Positions 47,355-56,326 of a stretch of 64,000 nt of DNA are shown here, piece by piece (within the stretch, counting starts at the first letter, position 1; each line of letters begins with the position of its first letter). The position numbers and the translations under genes are program-made. The stretch covers positions 1-64,000 of the forward strand of contig NZ_JAMFTQ010000010.1 in the NCBI RefSeq assembly GCF_024160105.1. Reading direction: 5' to 3'. Source of the DNA: Corynebacterium stercoris. GTDB taxonomy: Bacteria > Actinomycetota > Actinomycetes > Mycobacteriales > Mycobacteriaceae. The notes under the pieces were generated by a model. That model did no database searches, had not been told where the DNA came from, and saw only the letters and a program-made list of their open reading frames with translations.

Positions 47355-49055
47355 ATGGGCGTGACTCGTTCCTTCACTCGCCGCGGCTTCCTCCGCAGTT
47401 CCGCTGTGGCGGCGGGGGCGGTTGGAACGGGCGTCGCGACGCAGGCGTGGGCGCAGAGCTCCCAGCCGGTCGCGTCCACGGCCCCCCTGGCGGAGATGGA
47501 GCTCCCGCCGCTGCCGTTCGTGCACGGCGTGGCGTCGGGCGACCCCCTGCCGGACGCCGTCATCATTTGGACGCGCATCACGCCTGACGACGCTTCCTTC
47601 CCCGGCAGCAACGCCGGAGCACCAACCCCGGTGCGCTGGGAGATCGCGCTCGACCCGGAATTCGCGCACGTCGTGCAGTCGGGCCACGCTACGTCCACGC
47701 CGGAGCGGGACCACACAATCCACGTCGACGTGCGGGGGCTCGCGGCGGCGACGACGTATTTTTATCGTTTCGTCGTCACGCAAGGGCCCCACGCGGGCAC
47801 GGTGTCGCCGCTGGGGAGGACGAAGACTGCGCCTGGGGTGGGGGTGAACGTCGGGAAGCAGAAGTGGGCGGTGGCGAGCTGCGCGAACTGGGAATCCGGC
47901 TTCTTCTCCGCGTACGCTGACCTGGCCGAACGCGGCTGGGCGGGCGACGTGGACCTCACCGTGTTCCTCGGCGACTACATCTACGAATACGCGCGCTACG
48001 AGTACGCCGGCTTCGGCCCGGTGCGGCTGCACGAGCCGGCGCACGAGATCGTGACGCTTCAGGATTACCGCACGCGCTACGGCCGCTACCGCACCGACCC
48101 AGCGCTAAAGAACGCCCACGCCGCGATGCCGTGGATCGTCGTGTGGGACGACCACGAGATTGCCAACAACACCTGGCGCGACGGCGCCGACAACCACCAG
48201 CCGCACGAAGGCGACTACCTCACGCGTCGCGACGCCGCCGTGCGCGCGTACTACGAGTGGATGCCGGTGCGCGTCGCCGACCCGTCCGGCGAGGGGCGCA
48301 TCTACCGCTCGTTCACGTTCGGCGACCTCGTCGAACTCACCATCATGGACCTGCGCACCTTCCGCGACGTGGAGTTTTGGCGCGGCGGGTCGCGCCAGCC
48401 CGGCGACGCGCGCACGATGCTCGGCTCCGAGCAGTACAACTGGCTCATCGACACGCTTGAGCGCTCGCGCACACGCTGGAACGCGCTGGGCAACTCCGTG
48501 ATGTTCTCGCCGATGCGCCTCGGCGCGGTGCTGCACAACCCGGCGACGCGTCCGTTCGCGAAAGCGCTGTCCTCGAACATCCTGAGCTCGCACGCAAACG
48601 TGCCGACGATCGACGAGATGCCCCTCAACGGCGACCAGTGGGACGGCTACGACTTCGAGCGCCGCCGCCTCATCAACACCCTGGGCCGCCTGGGCAAGTC
48701 CCCGATCTTCCTCACCGGCGACATCCACACCGAGTGGGCGCATTCCGTGCTTCACGACGGCACCGAGATCGGCTGCGAAGTCGTCTGCGCCTCCGTCACC
48801 GCCCCCAACGTGACCGATTCACTTGGCCTGCGCGCCGGCGGGCCCGTGTTGGCCACCGCTGTGAACTACATGCATGCCGCCAACCCCACCCTGCGCCACT
48901 GCGCCCTGGACACCCACGGGTACTCGCTGGTGACGATCACGCCAGACGAGGTTGTCGCCGAGTGGCTGCGCGTGGACAACATTCTCGAGCCGCTCTCCCC
49001 CGTCCGCCCGGCAGTGGCGCTGACATGGCGCAAGGACGCCGGCTTCGTGCGCTAG
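47355..49055 (+). CDS. phoD: Tat-exported PhoD-type alkaline phosphatase/phosphodiesterase
   Basis: A 566-residue PhoD family enzyme. The N-terminus carries a twin-arginine signal ('SFTRRGFLRSSAVAAGAVG', cleavage near 'AWA'). An N-terminal Fn3-like domain ('FVHGVASGDPLPDAVIIWTR' onward) precedes the metallophosphatase core with 'VFLGDYIYEYARYEYAG', 'WDDHEIANNTWRDGADNH' and 'IFLTGDIHTEWAHSVL', the metal-binding motifs of PhoD. It is folded in the cytoplasm and exported by Tat. A GTG at 47343 would add four residues. No good ribosome site was found. Confidence 0.93.
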   Translation: MGVTRSFTRRGFLRSSAVAAGAVGTGVATQAWAQSSQPVASTAPLAEMELPPLPFVHGVASGDPLPDAVIIWTRITPDDASFPGSNAGAPTPVRWEIALDPEFAHVVQSGHATSTPERDHTIHVDVRGLAAATTYFYRFVVTQGPHAGTVSPLGRTKTAPGVGVNVGKQKWAVASCANWESGFFSAYADLAERGWAGDVDLTVFLGDYIYEYARYEYAGFGPVRLHEPAHEIVTLQDYRTRYGRYRTDPALKNAHAAMPWIVVWDDHEIANNTWRDGADNHQPHEGDYLTRRDAAVRAYYEWMPVRVADPSGEGRIYRSFTFGDLVELTIMDLRTFRDVEFWRGGSRQPGDARTMLGSEQYNWLIDTLERSRTRWNALGNSVMFSPMRLGAVLHNPATRPFAKALSSNILSSHANVPTIDEMPLNGDQWDGYDFERRRLINTLGRLGKSPIFLTGDIHTEWAHSVLHDGTEIGCEVVCASVTAPNVTDSLGLRAGGPVLATAVNYMHAANPTLRHCALDTHGYSLVTITPDEVVAEWLRVDNILEPLSPVRPAVALTWRKDAGFVR

Positions 49056-49155
49056 GCTCCCCGCTTCACAGCGTTCGTTTTTCAGGGCCCCGAGCACGCG
49101 GAAATCCAACCTATTGCCCCCCTAGAAGAAATATCAGCGGATAGCTTTTGGAGCC

Positions 49156-49920
49156 TCAGAGATCATCCTCTCCATCAGGCTCGGGGTTGTCGCGGAAAAG
49201 CGGATCTTCCTCGTTCTTCGGCGGGCGTTTGACGCATTCACGTACACCATCGACGTGTTCATTCAAGCTGTCTGAGACCGTAGCCCACATTGGGTCCAGG
49301 ACGAAGTCTATCCCTGACCGCCTGGCATGCTTAGCAGCTGGTACAAAATCGCTATCACCCGAAATCATCACGATCTGGTTCACCAGACCCCGCTCAGCGA
49401 GCGACGCGATGTCCAGTCCGATACGCATATCCACGCCTTTTTGCGTAATGTCTAGAGAAAAGTCTTCCGCTTTCAGGTCCTGGACAGATATTTCGCCACG
49501 ACACAGTTTCTTCAACGGTCGCGGTTTGAGACTGTACCCATTCTGAGTCTCAAGTTCCTCACCTCGTCGTAGGGCAACCTTTCGCTTTTTGACGAGCTCC
49601 TTCAAGAACTCAGTCATCCACTGAAACTCCGCTGATTGACCAAGGTTGACCTGTTGTTGGGTTAACGGGTGGTACAGGACCTTCGAAGACGGAGGACAGT
49701 CGTAGTAGAAAATTCGATACAGGCTGCTCTGAGATTCCCGAATGTGCCTTTTGCAGTAGTTAAACAGTTCGTCCGCCCGACCTCTTGGTGTCTTGTCACC
49801 GAATAGAGCCTTAGCCCGGTGGCGGTAAAAACCTCCGTCAACCAAAATTGCAGTGACAATCGGCTGGCGGGGATATTCTGCGGAGAATTTGTTCGAAGAA
49901 TGTCTGCCCATAGGCCCCAT
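49156..49920 (-). CDS. NYN domain protein (LabA/DUF88-like putative ribonuclease)
   Basis: 254 residues. NYN features: 'VTAILVDGGFYRHRAKALFG' with the first catalytic Asp (~28), 'KGVDMRIGLDIASLA' (~163) and 'QIVMISGDSDFVPAAKHARR' (~185) with the final acidic pair. Such domains share the PIN/FLAP nuclease fold and are predicted RNases. The C-terminus is acidic ('PKNEEDPLFRDNPEPDGEDD'). GC content is visibly lower than the neighbours, pointing to transfer. Standing alone between the phosphatase and gluQRS, its target is unknown. The start may be the ATG at 49920 or 49911. Confidence 0.8.
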   Translation of the reverse strand: MGPMGRHSSNKFSAEYPRQPIVTAILVDGGFYRHRAKALFGDKTPRGRADELFNYCKRHIRESQSSLYRIFYYDCPPSSKVLYHPLTQQQVNLGQSAEFQWMTEFLKELVKKRKVALRRGEELETQNGYSLKPRPLKKLCRGEISVQDLKAEDFSLDITQKGVDMRIGLDIASLAERGLVNQIVMISGDSDFVPAAKHARRSGIDFVLDPMWATVSDSLNEHVDGVRECVKRPPKNEEDPLFRDNPEPDGEDDL

Positions 49921-50027
49921 TAAAACACTGAAAGCCCAGTCATCGGCACACTCCTTATAGGTGGAGGGTCAACGGCTGGGCCTAGTAACGAAACTTTAGC
50001 AAAGTTCTGTTGCAAAATGCAACACAT

Positions 50028-51017
50028 TTAGCCAGGAGTCGACTCACCTCTCCAGACGAAGGGGTCTCGGGGCAGGCGGGACGGGTCGAACTGCTCGAGC
50101 AGGTCGGCGGGGGTGTTCGCGGGGGGGCAGCCGACGGAGGCGGCGAGCTGCGCGAAGACCGCCGCGGCGGGGGCGGTGCTGGTGGCTCGGGTTGCGGCGG
50201 CTTGGGTCGCTGCGGGGTCGGTGCTGGCGGCCCGGGTTGCGGCAGCGGTCATCTCCCGCAGGGTCACGGCGCCGTCGCGCTTCGCCAGCCGCTTGCCCTC
50301 CGCGTTGACCACCAGCGGCACGTGCACGTACTCGGGCTGGGGGTAGCCGAGCAGGTGCGCCAGGTACGCCTGCGCGGGGGCGGAATCGAGGAGGTCGTCG
50401 CCGCGGACGATTTGGTCGATGCCTTGGAAACCGTCGTCGACGACCACCGCCAGGTTGTAGGCCCAATCGCCGGCCTGCGCCTGGTCGACGCGACCGCCGC
50501 GACGGAGAATCACGTCGTCGACGGGGCCGGTGTATGCGCCGTGGTAGAAATCGCGGATGGTCCACTCGGAGGCGTCGGCACGCAGGCGGATGGCGGGGAG
50601 GCGGCCTTGGGAGGCGAGCTCTGAGCGTCGGAAAGCGCGGTGCTCCGGGGAGAGGTCGCGGCAGGTGCCCGGGTACAGCCCGGGACGCGCGTGGGGGGCG
50701 GAGGCGGCCTCGCGGATGTCGCGGCGCGTGCAGTAGCACTCGTAGGTGGGCAGCTGGGCGAGCGCGGCCTCGTAGGCGGCGTGGCGATCGGACTGGTAGA
50801 GCACCGGCGGATCCCACTCGATGCCCAGCGCCGCGAGGTCCGCGAGCTGGCGCGCGGCGGACTCGGGCGAAGAACGCTCCGAATCGATGTCCTCCACGCG
50901 CATGAAAAATGCGCGGCCGGTCTGGCGCGCAAACAGCCACGCAAGCAGCGCCGTCCGGAGATTACCGAAGTGCAAATCGCCCGACGGCGACGGCGCGTAA
51001 CGGCCGGCGCTAGGCAC
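50028..51017 (-). CDS. gluQ: Glutamyl-Q tRNA(Asp) synthetase
   Basis: A 329-residue truncated glutamyl-tRNA synthetase-like enzyme that charges queuosine in tRNA(Asp) with glutamate. Class I motifs are '[20 protein letters not shown]' (HIGH-like HFGN) and '[16 protein letters not shown]' (KMSKS-like). The GluQRS cysteines are present ('[10 protein letters not shown]', 'YPGTCRDL'). A low-complexity Ala/Thr insertion ('[20 protein letters not shown]') follows the KMSKS region. The GTG start overlaps the end of tgt, which makes the queuosine base exchange, so the pair is functionally matched. Confidence 0.93.
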   Translation of the reverse strand: MPSAGRYAPSPSGDLHFGNLRTALLAWLFARQTGRAFFMRVEDIDSERSSPESAARQLADLAALGIEWDPPVLYQSDRHAAYEAALAQLPTYECYCTRRDIREAASAPHARPGLYPGTCRDLSPEHRAFRRSELASQGRLPAIRLRADASEWTIRDFYHGAYTGPVDDVILRRGGRVDQAQAGDWAYNLAVVVDDGFQGIDQIVRGDDLLDSAPAQAYLAHLLGYPQPEYVHVPLVVNAEGKRLAKRDGAVTLREMTAAATRAASTDPAATQAAATRATSTAPAAAVFAQLAASVGCPPANTPADLLEQFDPSRLPRDPFVWRGESTPG

Positions 51018-52278
51018 GTCCGTCTCCGGCGTAGTAGCGGCCGAGGAATTCGTCGCGGAACGCCTCGTAATACCCGCCGTCGATGGACGCGCGGATGTTG
51101 TCCACCAGCCGCACCATGAACTCCAGGTTGTGCATGGTGCACAGCGTGCCGGCCAGGTATTCCTTGGCTTTCAGCAGGTGGTGGATGTAGGCGCGCGAGT
51201 AATTCTCGGACACGTAGCCGCCGAATTCTTCGTCGACGCCCGTGAAGTCGCGCTTGAAACGCGCTGCGGTGAGGTTCATGCGGCCGTCGAGGGTGTACAC
51301 GCCGCCGCGGCGCCCGAGGCGGGTCGGCGAGACGCAATCGAACGTGTCGGCGCCAGCTTCGACGGCGGTGAAAATGTCGTCGGGCTCGGAGATCCCCAGC
51401 AGGTGCCGCGGCGCATCGACGGGCAGTTCATCCGTCACCCAGCCCACAATCGCGCCCAGGTTCTCCTTCTCCAGCGCGCCGCCGATGCCGAACCCGCCGA
51501 AACCGCGCTTCCCCTCGCCGCGCGCGGCACGGTCCAGCTCGAGCAAGCCGCGCGTCGCGTGCCGACGCAAGTCCTCATACTGCGCCCCCTGCACCACACC
51601 CCACAGCGACTGCTCGGGCCGCCCCGGGTGGGTGACGGCGCGTTCGCGGGTCAGCCGGTCGTGCTCGTCGAGGCAGCGCTTCGCCCAGCGGCGGGTGCGC
51701 TCGACGGAGTGCTCCTGGTAATCGCGGGTGTCCACCAGCGTGGTCAGTTCGTCGAAGGCGAAGATGATGTCGGCGCCGAGCTGGTGCTGAATCTGCATCG
51801 ACACCTCGGGCGTGAAGCGGTGGGTGGAGCCGTCGATGACGCTCTTGAAATCCACGCCGTCATCGTCCACGCGCGCCTTGCGGTCCTTGTTCGCGGCGCG
51901 GATGTCGCTCTCGGTTAGCCCCGCGGTGTCCATGGCCAGCACTTTGCGGAAGCCCACGCCCAGGCTCATGACCTGGAAGCCGCCGGAATCGGTGTACGTC
52001 GGCCCGTCCCAGTGCTCGAACGCGGCGACGCCGCCGGCCTCGTCCACAATGTCCGGGCCGGGCTGCAGGTAGAGGTGGTAGGCGTTGGACAGAATCGCCT
52101 GGGCGCCGATCTGGCGCACCTGCTCGGGCGTGAGCGTTTTGACGGTCGCTTTCGTGGCCACCGGAATGAACGCCGGCGTGTGGATGTCCCCGTGCGGCGT
52201 GTGAATCGTGCCGGTTCGGCCGTGCTTGCCGGGTTGGTTCGCGCCGTCGTAAAGCGAAGTGCCCAAGGTGAAGGTCAT
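51010..52278 (-). CDS. tgt: Queuine tRNA-ribosyltransferase
   Basis: A 422-residue TIM-barrel tRNA-guanine transglycosylase exchanging G34 in GUN anticodons. Catalytic motifs: '[14 protein letters not shown]' (Asp ~96), '[19 protein letters not shown]', '[13 protein letters not shown]', '[20 protein letters not shown]' with the second catalytic Asp. One expects the zinc site near '[20 protein letters not shown]'. The ATG at 52278 has AGGAGA upstream and overlaps the MMPL stop by four bases. Confidence 0.95.
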   Translation of the reverse strand: MTFTLGTSLYDGANQPGKHGRTGTIHTPHGDIHTPAFIPVATKATVKTLTPEQVRQIGAQAILSNAYHLYLQPGPDIVDEAGGVAAFEHWDGPTYTDSGGFQVMSLGVGFRKVLAMDTAGLTESDIRAANKDRKARVDDDGVDFKSVIDGSTHRFTPEVSMQIQHQLGADIIFAFDELTTLVDTRDYQEHSVERTRRWAKRCLDEHDRLTRERAVTHPGRPEQSLWGVVQGAQYEDLRRHATRGLLELDRAARGEGKRGFGGFGIGGALEKENLGAIVGWVTDELPVDAPRHLLGISEPDDIFTAVEAGADTFDCVSPTRLGRRGGVYTLDGRMNLTAARFKRDFTGVDEEFGGYVSENYSRAYIHHLLKAKEYLAGTLCTMHNLEFMVRLVDNIRASIDGGYYEAFRDEFLGRYYAGDGRA

Positions 52279-54686
52279 GCGGAAATCTCCTGGGGTTGGC
52301 GGGCGTCGTCGAGCATGTGCTCGATGCCGGTGCCCTCGACGTCCATTTCGGGCAGAATGCGGTCGAGCCAGCGCGGCATCCACCACGTGGCGCGGCCGAG
52401 CAGGAACATCGTGGCGGGGACGAGCGCCATGCGGATGAAGAACGCGTCGAAGAACACGGCCACGCCGAGCGCGAAGCCGAAGATCTGAATGAACGGCAGC
52501 GGCTGGTTGATGAAGGCGATGAACACCGCGATCATGATCACCGCCGCCGCCGTGACCACGCGCGCGCCTTGCGTGAAGCCCTCGATGGTCGCTTCCTCCA
52601 CCGCGTGCAGCTCCGCGTCGGGGTCGCCGGCGCGGCGCAGCTTGAGGTAGTGCTCGCGGATGCGGGTGACCAGGAAGACCTGGTAATCCATGGCGAGGCC
52701 GAAGGTCACGCCGATCATGAAGATCGGCAGGAAGGACAGGATCGGCCCCGGCGTGTTCACGAGGCCGAAGAGGCCCTCCTGCCACACCAGGACGGTGAAA
52801 CCGAACGCCGCGCCGACGGAGAGGAGGAAGCCCAGGCCCGCGACCAGCGGCACCATGATGGAGCGGAACACCAGCATAAGCAGGATGATCGCCAGGCCCA
52901 CGACGATGCCGAGGTAGAGCGGCATCGCGCCCGCGAGCTCCTCGGTGATGTCCATCTGCACCGCGGTGAGGCCCGTGAGGCCGATGTGCACCCCGGTGGC
53001 ATCCTCCACCTGGCGGTTGTTCTCGCGCAAACCGTGGGCGACGGCGAGGGTGTACTCCTCCTCCGGGCCGCCCTCCGGGGTGGCCAGGATCTGGGCCGCG
53101 GTGAGGTCCTCGTTCACGCTCACGAGCTGGGCGTGGCGCACGCCGGAGACGGAGTTCGCCTCGCTGACGGCGTAGAGGAACGACGCCAGCGCCGCCTTTT
53201 CGGCGCGCCCGCCAGCGGAATCCGGCACGGCAGCCATGTACGGCTGGAGAATCTCGGCGTCCGGGTTCACGCCGTGCGCGTCGACGATCAAGAGCAGCGG
53301 CGCGTTGATGCCGGGGCCGAAACCCTCCGTCATGAGGTCCGCCGCTTTGCGCTGGGTGGTGTCCTTATTGGAGGTGGTGTCAGACGGCAGGGCCATCTCC
53401 AGGCCCAGCACTGGCGCGCTCATCGCGCCGAGGCCCAGCACCACCGCGGCCATGACGGCGGCCGGGAAGCGGCGCACGACGTTCACCCACGTGCGGCCCA
53501 TCGAGCGGGTGTCCAGGTCTTTCGCCGGGCGGTTGCCGGGGCCGGCGTGGCCCGCCACGCCCGGGATGCGGCCGGCGAACGCGCGGTCTCCCCACGCGCC
53601 GAGCAGCGCCGGCAACATCGTCAGCGCCACCAGCACCGACACCAACACGGTGAACGCGGCGGAAATGCCCATCCAGCTCAAAAACTCGATGCCGGCGAGC
53701 ACCAGCGCGACCAGCGCCACGAACACGGTCGCACCCGCGAACACGACGGAAGAGCCGGCGGTGCCCACCGCCATGCCGGCCGCCTCCGGGCCGGGCAGCG
53801 TGCGCCGCTCCTGGCGGTAGCGCGACAGGATGAACAGGGCGTAGTCGATGCCCACGGCCAAGCCGATCATCACGGCCAGCACCGGGGTGACGTCGTTCAG
53901 CTCGACCCAGTGCGTGGTGGTCAAGACGGCCAGCGCGCCGATACCCACGCCAACCACGGCGGTAACAATCGGCATGGTCGACGCGGCGAGGGACCCGAAC
54001 GTCACCAGCAGCACCAGAAACGCAACGCCGATGCCGATCATCTCGGACGTCGTGTTGATCTCGATCGGGTCGCCGTAGCCGGGGCCGCCGGCCTCGACCT
54101 GCAGGCCGGCGTCGCGGCCGATCTGCATCGCGTCCGCGACCACGCGACGGTCCGCATCGGTGACTTGGAATTGGGATTCGGCGGCGAATTCGAACGTCGT
54201 AAAGCCGATGCGCCCGTCGTCCGAGACCATGCGGAGGTTGTAGGCGTCGGCCCGCGCGCTCTCCTCCGGCAGGCCCATCTGCGTCATCTGCTCCACCAGG
54301 CCGCGCTGCAGCTCCGCGTTGATGCGCACCGGGTTGCCGAACCGCTGCGTGCCCTCAATCGCGCCGAGGTTGTCCTCGATGTGGCGCACCGTCTGATCCA
54401 TCGCGGCCATGTACGCCGGGTCCGCGAGCTGCGCGCCCTCCGGCGCCGCGAAGACCAGATTCACCGACGGCGAGCTGGCCACATCGCCCTCGCCGGGGAA
54501 ATTCTCCTCCAGCGTGGTCAGCGCCTCGATCGCCGGGGTGCCCGTGATGGCAAACTCGGAGGTGAACGGCTTCATCAGCGAAAACGCCGCGCCAGCGCAG
54601 CCCGCAAGGATGACAAGCCACGCCACAATCACCCGCCACGGGTGCAGGTAGGACCAACGCCCCAGCTTGAACAGCAGTTTCGGCAC
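52275..54686 (-). CDS. MMPL/RND family transporter
   Basis: An ~803-residue RND-type protein with two repeats of one helix, a large extracytoplasmic loop and five to six helices. Typical motifs: 'SYLHPWRVIVAWLVILAGCA' (TM1), 'VAFLVLLVTFGSLAASTMP', 'MIGLAVGIDYALFILSRYRQ' with the proton-relay Asp, and 'MIGVTFGLAMDYQVFLVTRI' with its counterpart in the second half. Corynebacterial MmpL proteins move mycolate precursors, but this one has no mycolate genes around it, so the substrate is open. The GTG at 54686 was chosen (AAGGA upstream). Operon: this gene, tgt, gluQ. Confidence 0.9.
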   Translation of the reverse strand: MPKLLFKLGRWSYLHPWRVIVAWLVILAGCAGAAFSLMKPFTSEFAITGTPAIEALTTLEENFPGEGDVASSPSVNLVFAAPEGAQLADPAYMAAMDQTVRHIEDNLGAIEGTQRFGNPVRINAELQRGLVEQMTQMGLPEESARADAYNLRMVSDDGRIGFTTFEFAAESQFQVTDADRRVVADAMQIGRDAGLQVEAGGPGYGDPIEINTTSEMIGIGVAFLVLLVTFGSLAASTMPIVTAVVGVGIGALAVLTTTHWVELNDVTPVLAVMIGLAVGIDYALFILSRYRQERRTLPGPEAAGMAVGTAGSSVVFAGATVFVALVALVLAGIEFLSWMGISAAFTVLVSVLVALTMLPALLGAWGDRAFAGRIPGVAGHAGPGNRPAKDLDTRSMGRTWVNVVRRFPAAVMAAVVLGLGAMSAPVLGLEMALPSDTTSNKDTTQRKAADLMTEGFGPGINAPLLLIVDAHGVNPDAEILQPYMAAVPDSAGGRAEKAALASFLYAVSEANSVSGVRHAQLVSVNEDLTAAQILATPEGGPEEEYTLAVAHGLRENNRQVEDATGVHIGLTGLTAVQMDITEELAGAMPLYLGIVVGLAIILLMLVFRSIMVPLVAGLGFLLSVGAAFGFTVLVWQEGLFGLVNTPGPILSFLPIFMIGVTFGLAMDYQVFLVTRIREHYLKLRRAGDPDAELHAVEEATIEGFTQGARVVTAAAVIMIAVFIAFINQPLPFIQIFGFALGVAVFFDAFFIRMALVPATMFLLGRATWWMPRWLDRILPEMDVEGTGIEHMLDDARQPQEISA

Positions 54687-54737
54687 GAGCGGAGCTTCCT
54701 TTCGGTTGACGCTTACCCGATCAATCCTAAAAATGAA

Positions 54738-54770
54738 CACCGCGCGAGACAATCATCATCTCGCGCGGTG
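54738..54770 (-). terminator. Terminator of tRNA-Ser(CGA)
   Basis: CACCGCGCGAGA (54738–54749) and TCTCGCGCGGTG (54759–54770) form a perfect 12-bp stem, followed on the minus strand by a TTTTT tract. Confidence 0.9.
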
Positions 54771-54774
54771 CCAG

Positions 54775-54862
54775 TGGCGGTAGCGGCGGGATTTGAACCC
54801 GCGGTGGTTTTACCCACACTCGCTTTCGAGGCGAGTACCTTCGGCCGCTCGGACACGCTACC
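54775..54862 (-). tRNA. tRNA-Ser (anticodon CGA)
   Basis: On the minus strand GGTAGCG pairs with CGCTACC. The anticodon arm CTCGC-CTCGAAA-GCGAG gives CGA. A long variable arm and T-arm GCGGG-TTCAAAT-CCCGC follow, and CCA is encoded. 88 bases with CCA. Confidence 0.95.
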
Positions 54863-54899
54863 GCTAGCTACAGTAACCGCCGTGCGGTGCGCAAACAAA

Positions 54900-54933
54900 A
54901 TCTCCCCGCCGGCTGTGCGCCGTGCGGGGAGAT
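54900..54933 (-). terminator. Terminator of the CsbD-like gene
   Basis: ATCTCCCCGC (54900–54909) pairs with GCGGGGAGAT (54924–54933), a perfect 10-bp stem followed on the minus strand by TTTTG. Confidence 0.85.
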
Positions 54934-54949
54934 CGGTGAAAGGGTGCGA

Positions 54950-55210
54950 CTAGATCTGGTCAGCTGCGCGGTCAGCAGCGTCCTCGATGTCCTGCTTAGC
55001 CTCGTGCTCCTCGCGCTTGTCCTCCACCTTCGCGGCAACCTCGTTGAACTTGTCCTTGATAGCGTCACCAGCCTCGGAGAGCTTCTCCTTGATCTCGCCG
55101 CCGAGCTGGTCAGCCTTGCCCTCGTTCTTGAGCTCGTTGTTACCAGTCAGGTCGCCGAGACCCTCCTTGATGTCGCCCTTGAGCTGGTCGCCCTTGCCTT
55201 CAAGTGCCAT
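54950..55210 (-). CDS. CsbD-like stress protein
   Basis: An 86-residue, highly charged protein with two CsbD-type stretches: 'EGKGDQLKGDIKEGLGDLTG' and 'NEGKADQLGGEIKEKLSEAG', followed by a charged helical tail. CsbD-family proteins are stress-induced (sigma-B dependent in Bacillus), with unknown biochemical function. Ribosome site AGGAGA lies before the ATG. A promoter is expected in the AT-rich ~70 bases upstream. Confidence 0.85.
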   Translation of the reverse strand: MALEGKGDQLKGDIKEGLGDLTGNNELKNEGKADQLGGEIKEKLSEAGDAIKDKFNEVAAKVEDKREEHEAKQDIEDAADRAADQI

Positions 55211-55287
55211 GATGATCTCCTTTTGTTGTAGTTAATAGCTAACAGCACCCACTGTAGCGCCGGTCACGGCCGTGCCGCCATAACAAT

Positions 55288-55773
55288 TCAATTACGGGGT
55301 TGCGCCCGCACGTCGGCGAAAAACTCGCCCATGAGCTGGGCCGTTTCCGCCTCCAGCACGCCGCCGCGCACCTCGACTTGGTGCAGGTGGTGCGGGTCGC
55401 GCACCGCATCGAACAGTGAGCCGAGCGCGCCTGTCTTCGGCTCGTACGCGCCGAACACCACCGAGCGCACCCGCGCGCCCAGGATCGCGCCGGCGCACAT
55501 GGTGCACGGCTCCAGCGTCACCACCAGCTCGCATCCGTCGAGACGCCACGTGCCCAGGGTGCGCGCGGCCTCGCGGATCGCTTCCACCTCGGCGTGGGCG
55601 GTGGGATCCGCATCCGCTTCACGACGATTCACCCCACGCCCCACCACACTCCCATCCGGCGCGTAGACGATCGCACCGACAGGCACGTCGCCGGCGGGGG
55701 TGGTGCGGGCGAGCGCGATGGCCTCGCGCATGCGCTCGGCGGCGCGGCGCTCGAGTTCGCTGGGCACTGTCAC
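55288..55773 (-). CDS. tadA: tRNA-specific adenosine deaminase
   Basis: A 161-residue zinc deaminase that converts A34 to inosine in tRNA-Arg(ACG); two genes for that tRNA are in this window. The active-site HAE ('DPTAHAEVEAIREAART', ~60) and PCTMC ('LEPCTMCAGAILGARV', ~90) supply the zinc ligands and the proton-shuttling Glu. The gene starts 9 bases after the stop of its partner gene. Confidence 0.95.
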   Translation of the reverse strand: MTVPSELERRAAERMREAIALARTTPAGDVPVGAIVYAPDGSVVGRGVNRREADADPTAHAEVEAIREAARTLGTWRLDGCELVVTLEPCTMCAGAILGARVRSVVFGAYEPKTGALGSLFDAVRDPHHLHQVEVRGGVLEAETAQLMGEFFADVRAQPRN

Positions 55774-55782
55774 GGGCAGTTG

Positions 55783-56265
55783 CTAATCGACGGCGTCCGC
55801 CAGCTCATCGGCAAAGCCCAGCTCCGCGGCGATGGTCTCGGCGAGGTCGTAGGGATCTGCGTCGTCGTCAAGCAGAATGCTCAAGCGCTCCTCCGAGAGC
55901 CCGAGGTCGGCGAAGATGGCGAAGTCGCCCTCGGCCCACGCGTCGACGTCGTCGAGCTCGTCCGGGTCGATGTCGGGGACGTCGATGCCGGCTTCGGCGA
56001 GGATGTCGGCGGCGAAATCGTCGTCGACAGCCATCGTCGCGTCCGAGATGAGCACGCGGATGCTCGCCGGACCCGGGCGCACGACCACCAAGTAATCCTC
56101 CTCGACGTTGAGGATTGCGAACGCGGCGCCCTCGCTGCGCAGGCCGCGCACCGCCGCCACCGAGGTGTCCAGGCTGGTGAAATCGTCCTTGAACTCGCGG
56201 ACAACCCAGCCGCCCTCGCGGCGCGCGACGGTCACCGCAAACCCGTCCTCAAAATCCTGGCTCAT
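55783..56265 (-). CDS. tRNA adenosine deaminase-associated protein
   Basis: A 160-residue acidic protein of the actinobacterial family encoded next to tadA. It begins 'DGFAVTVARREGGWVVREF' and continues with 'LVVVRPGPASIRVLISDAT' and an Asp-rich end ('DVPDIDPDELDDVDAWAEGD'). Its function is unknown; the conserved pairing with tadA suggests a role in the deaminase reaction or its control. The start at 56265 avoids overlap with the divergent tyrA promoter. Confidence 0.8.
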   Translation of the reverse strand: MSQDFEDGFAVTVARREGGWVVREFKDDFTSLDTSVAAVRGLRSEGAAFAILNVEEDYLVVVRPGPASIRVLISDATMAVDDDFAADILAEAGIDVPDIDPDELDDVDAWAEGDFAIFADLGLSEERLSILLDDDADPYDLAETIAAELGFADELADAVD

Positions 56266-56313
56266 GCTGCAACAGGGTAGTCCGGCTCCGCGCCCAACGT
56301 CGGCGGGTGGCGT

Positions 56314-56326
56314 TAGACTGTGGCGA
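56314..56326 (+). promoter_or_regulatory. Putative leaderless promoter of tyrA
   Basis: TAGACT (56314–56319) is followed by 7 bases and the ATG at 56327. Confidence 0.55.

Noticed and set aside
49936..49981. GCCCAG/CTGGGC pair downstream of gluQ as a terminator
   Set aside because: Only six base pairs with a loop of about 34 bases, so support is too weak to list it as a feature.
52296..54953. 885-codon open frame opposite the MMPL gene
   Set aside because: His/Arg/Gln-rich composition with no domains; it also runs through the tRNA-Ser gene. Shadow of the MMPL reading frame.
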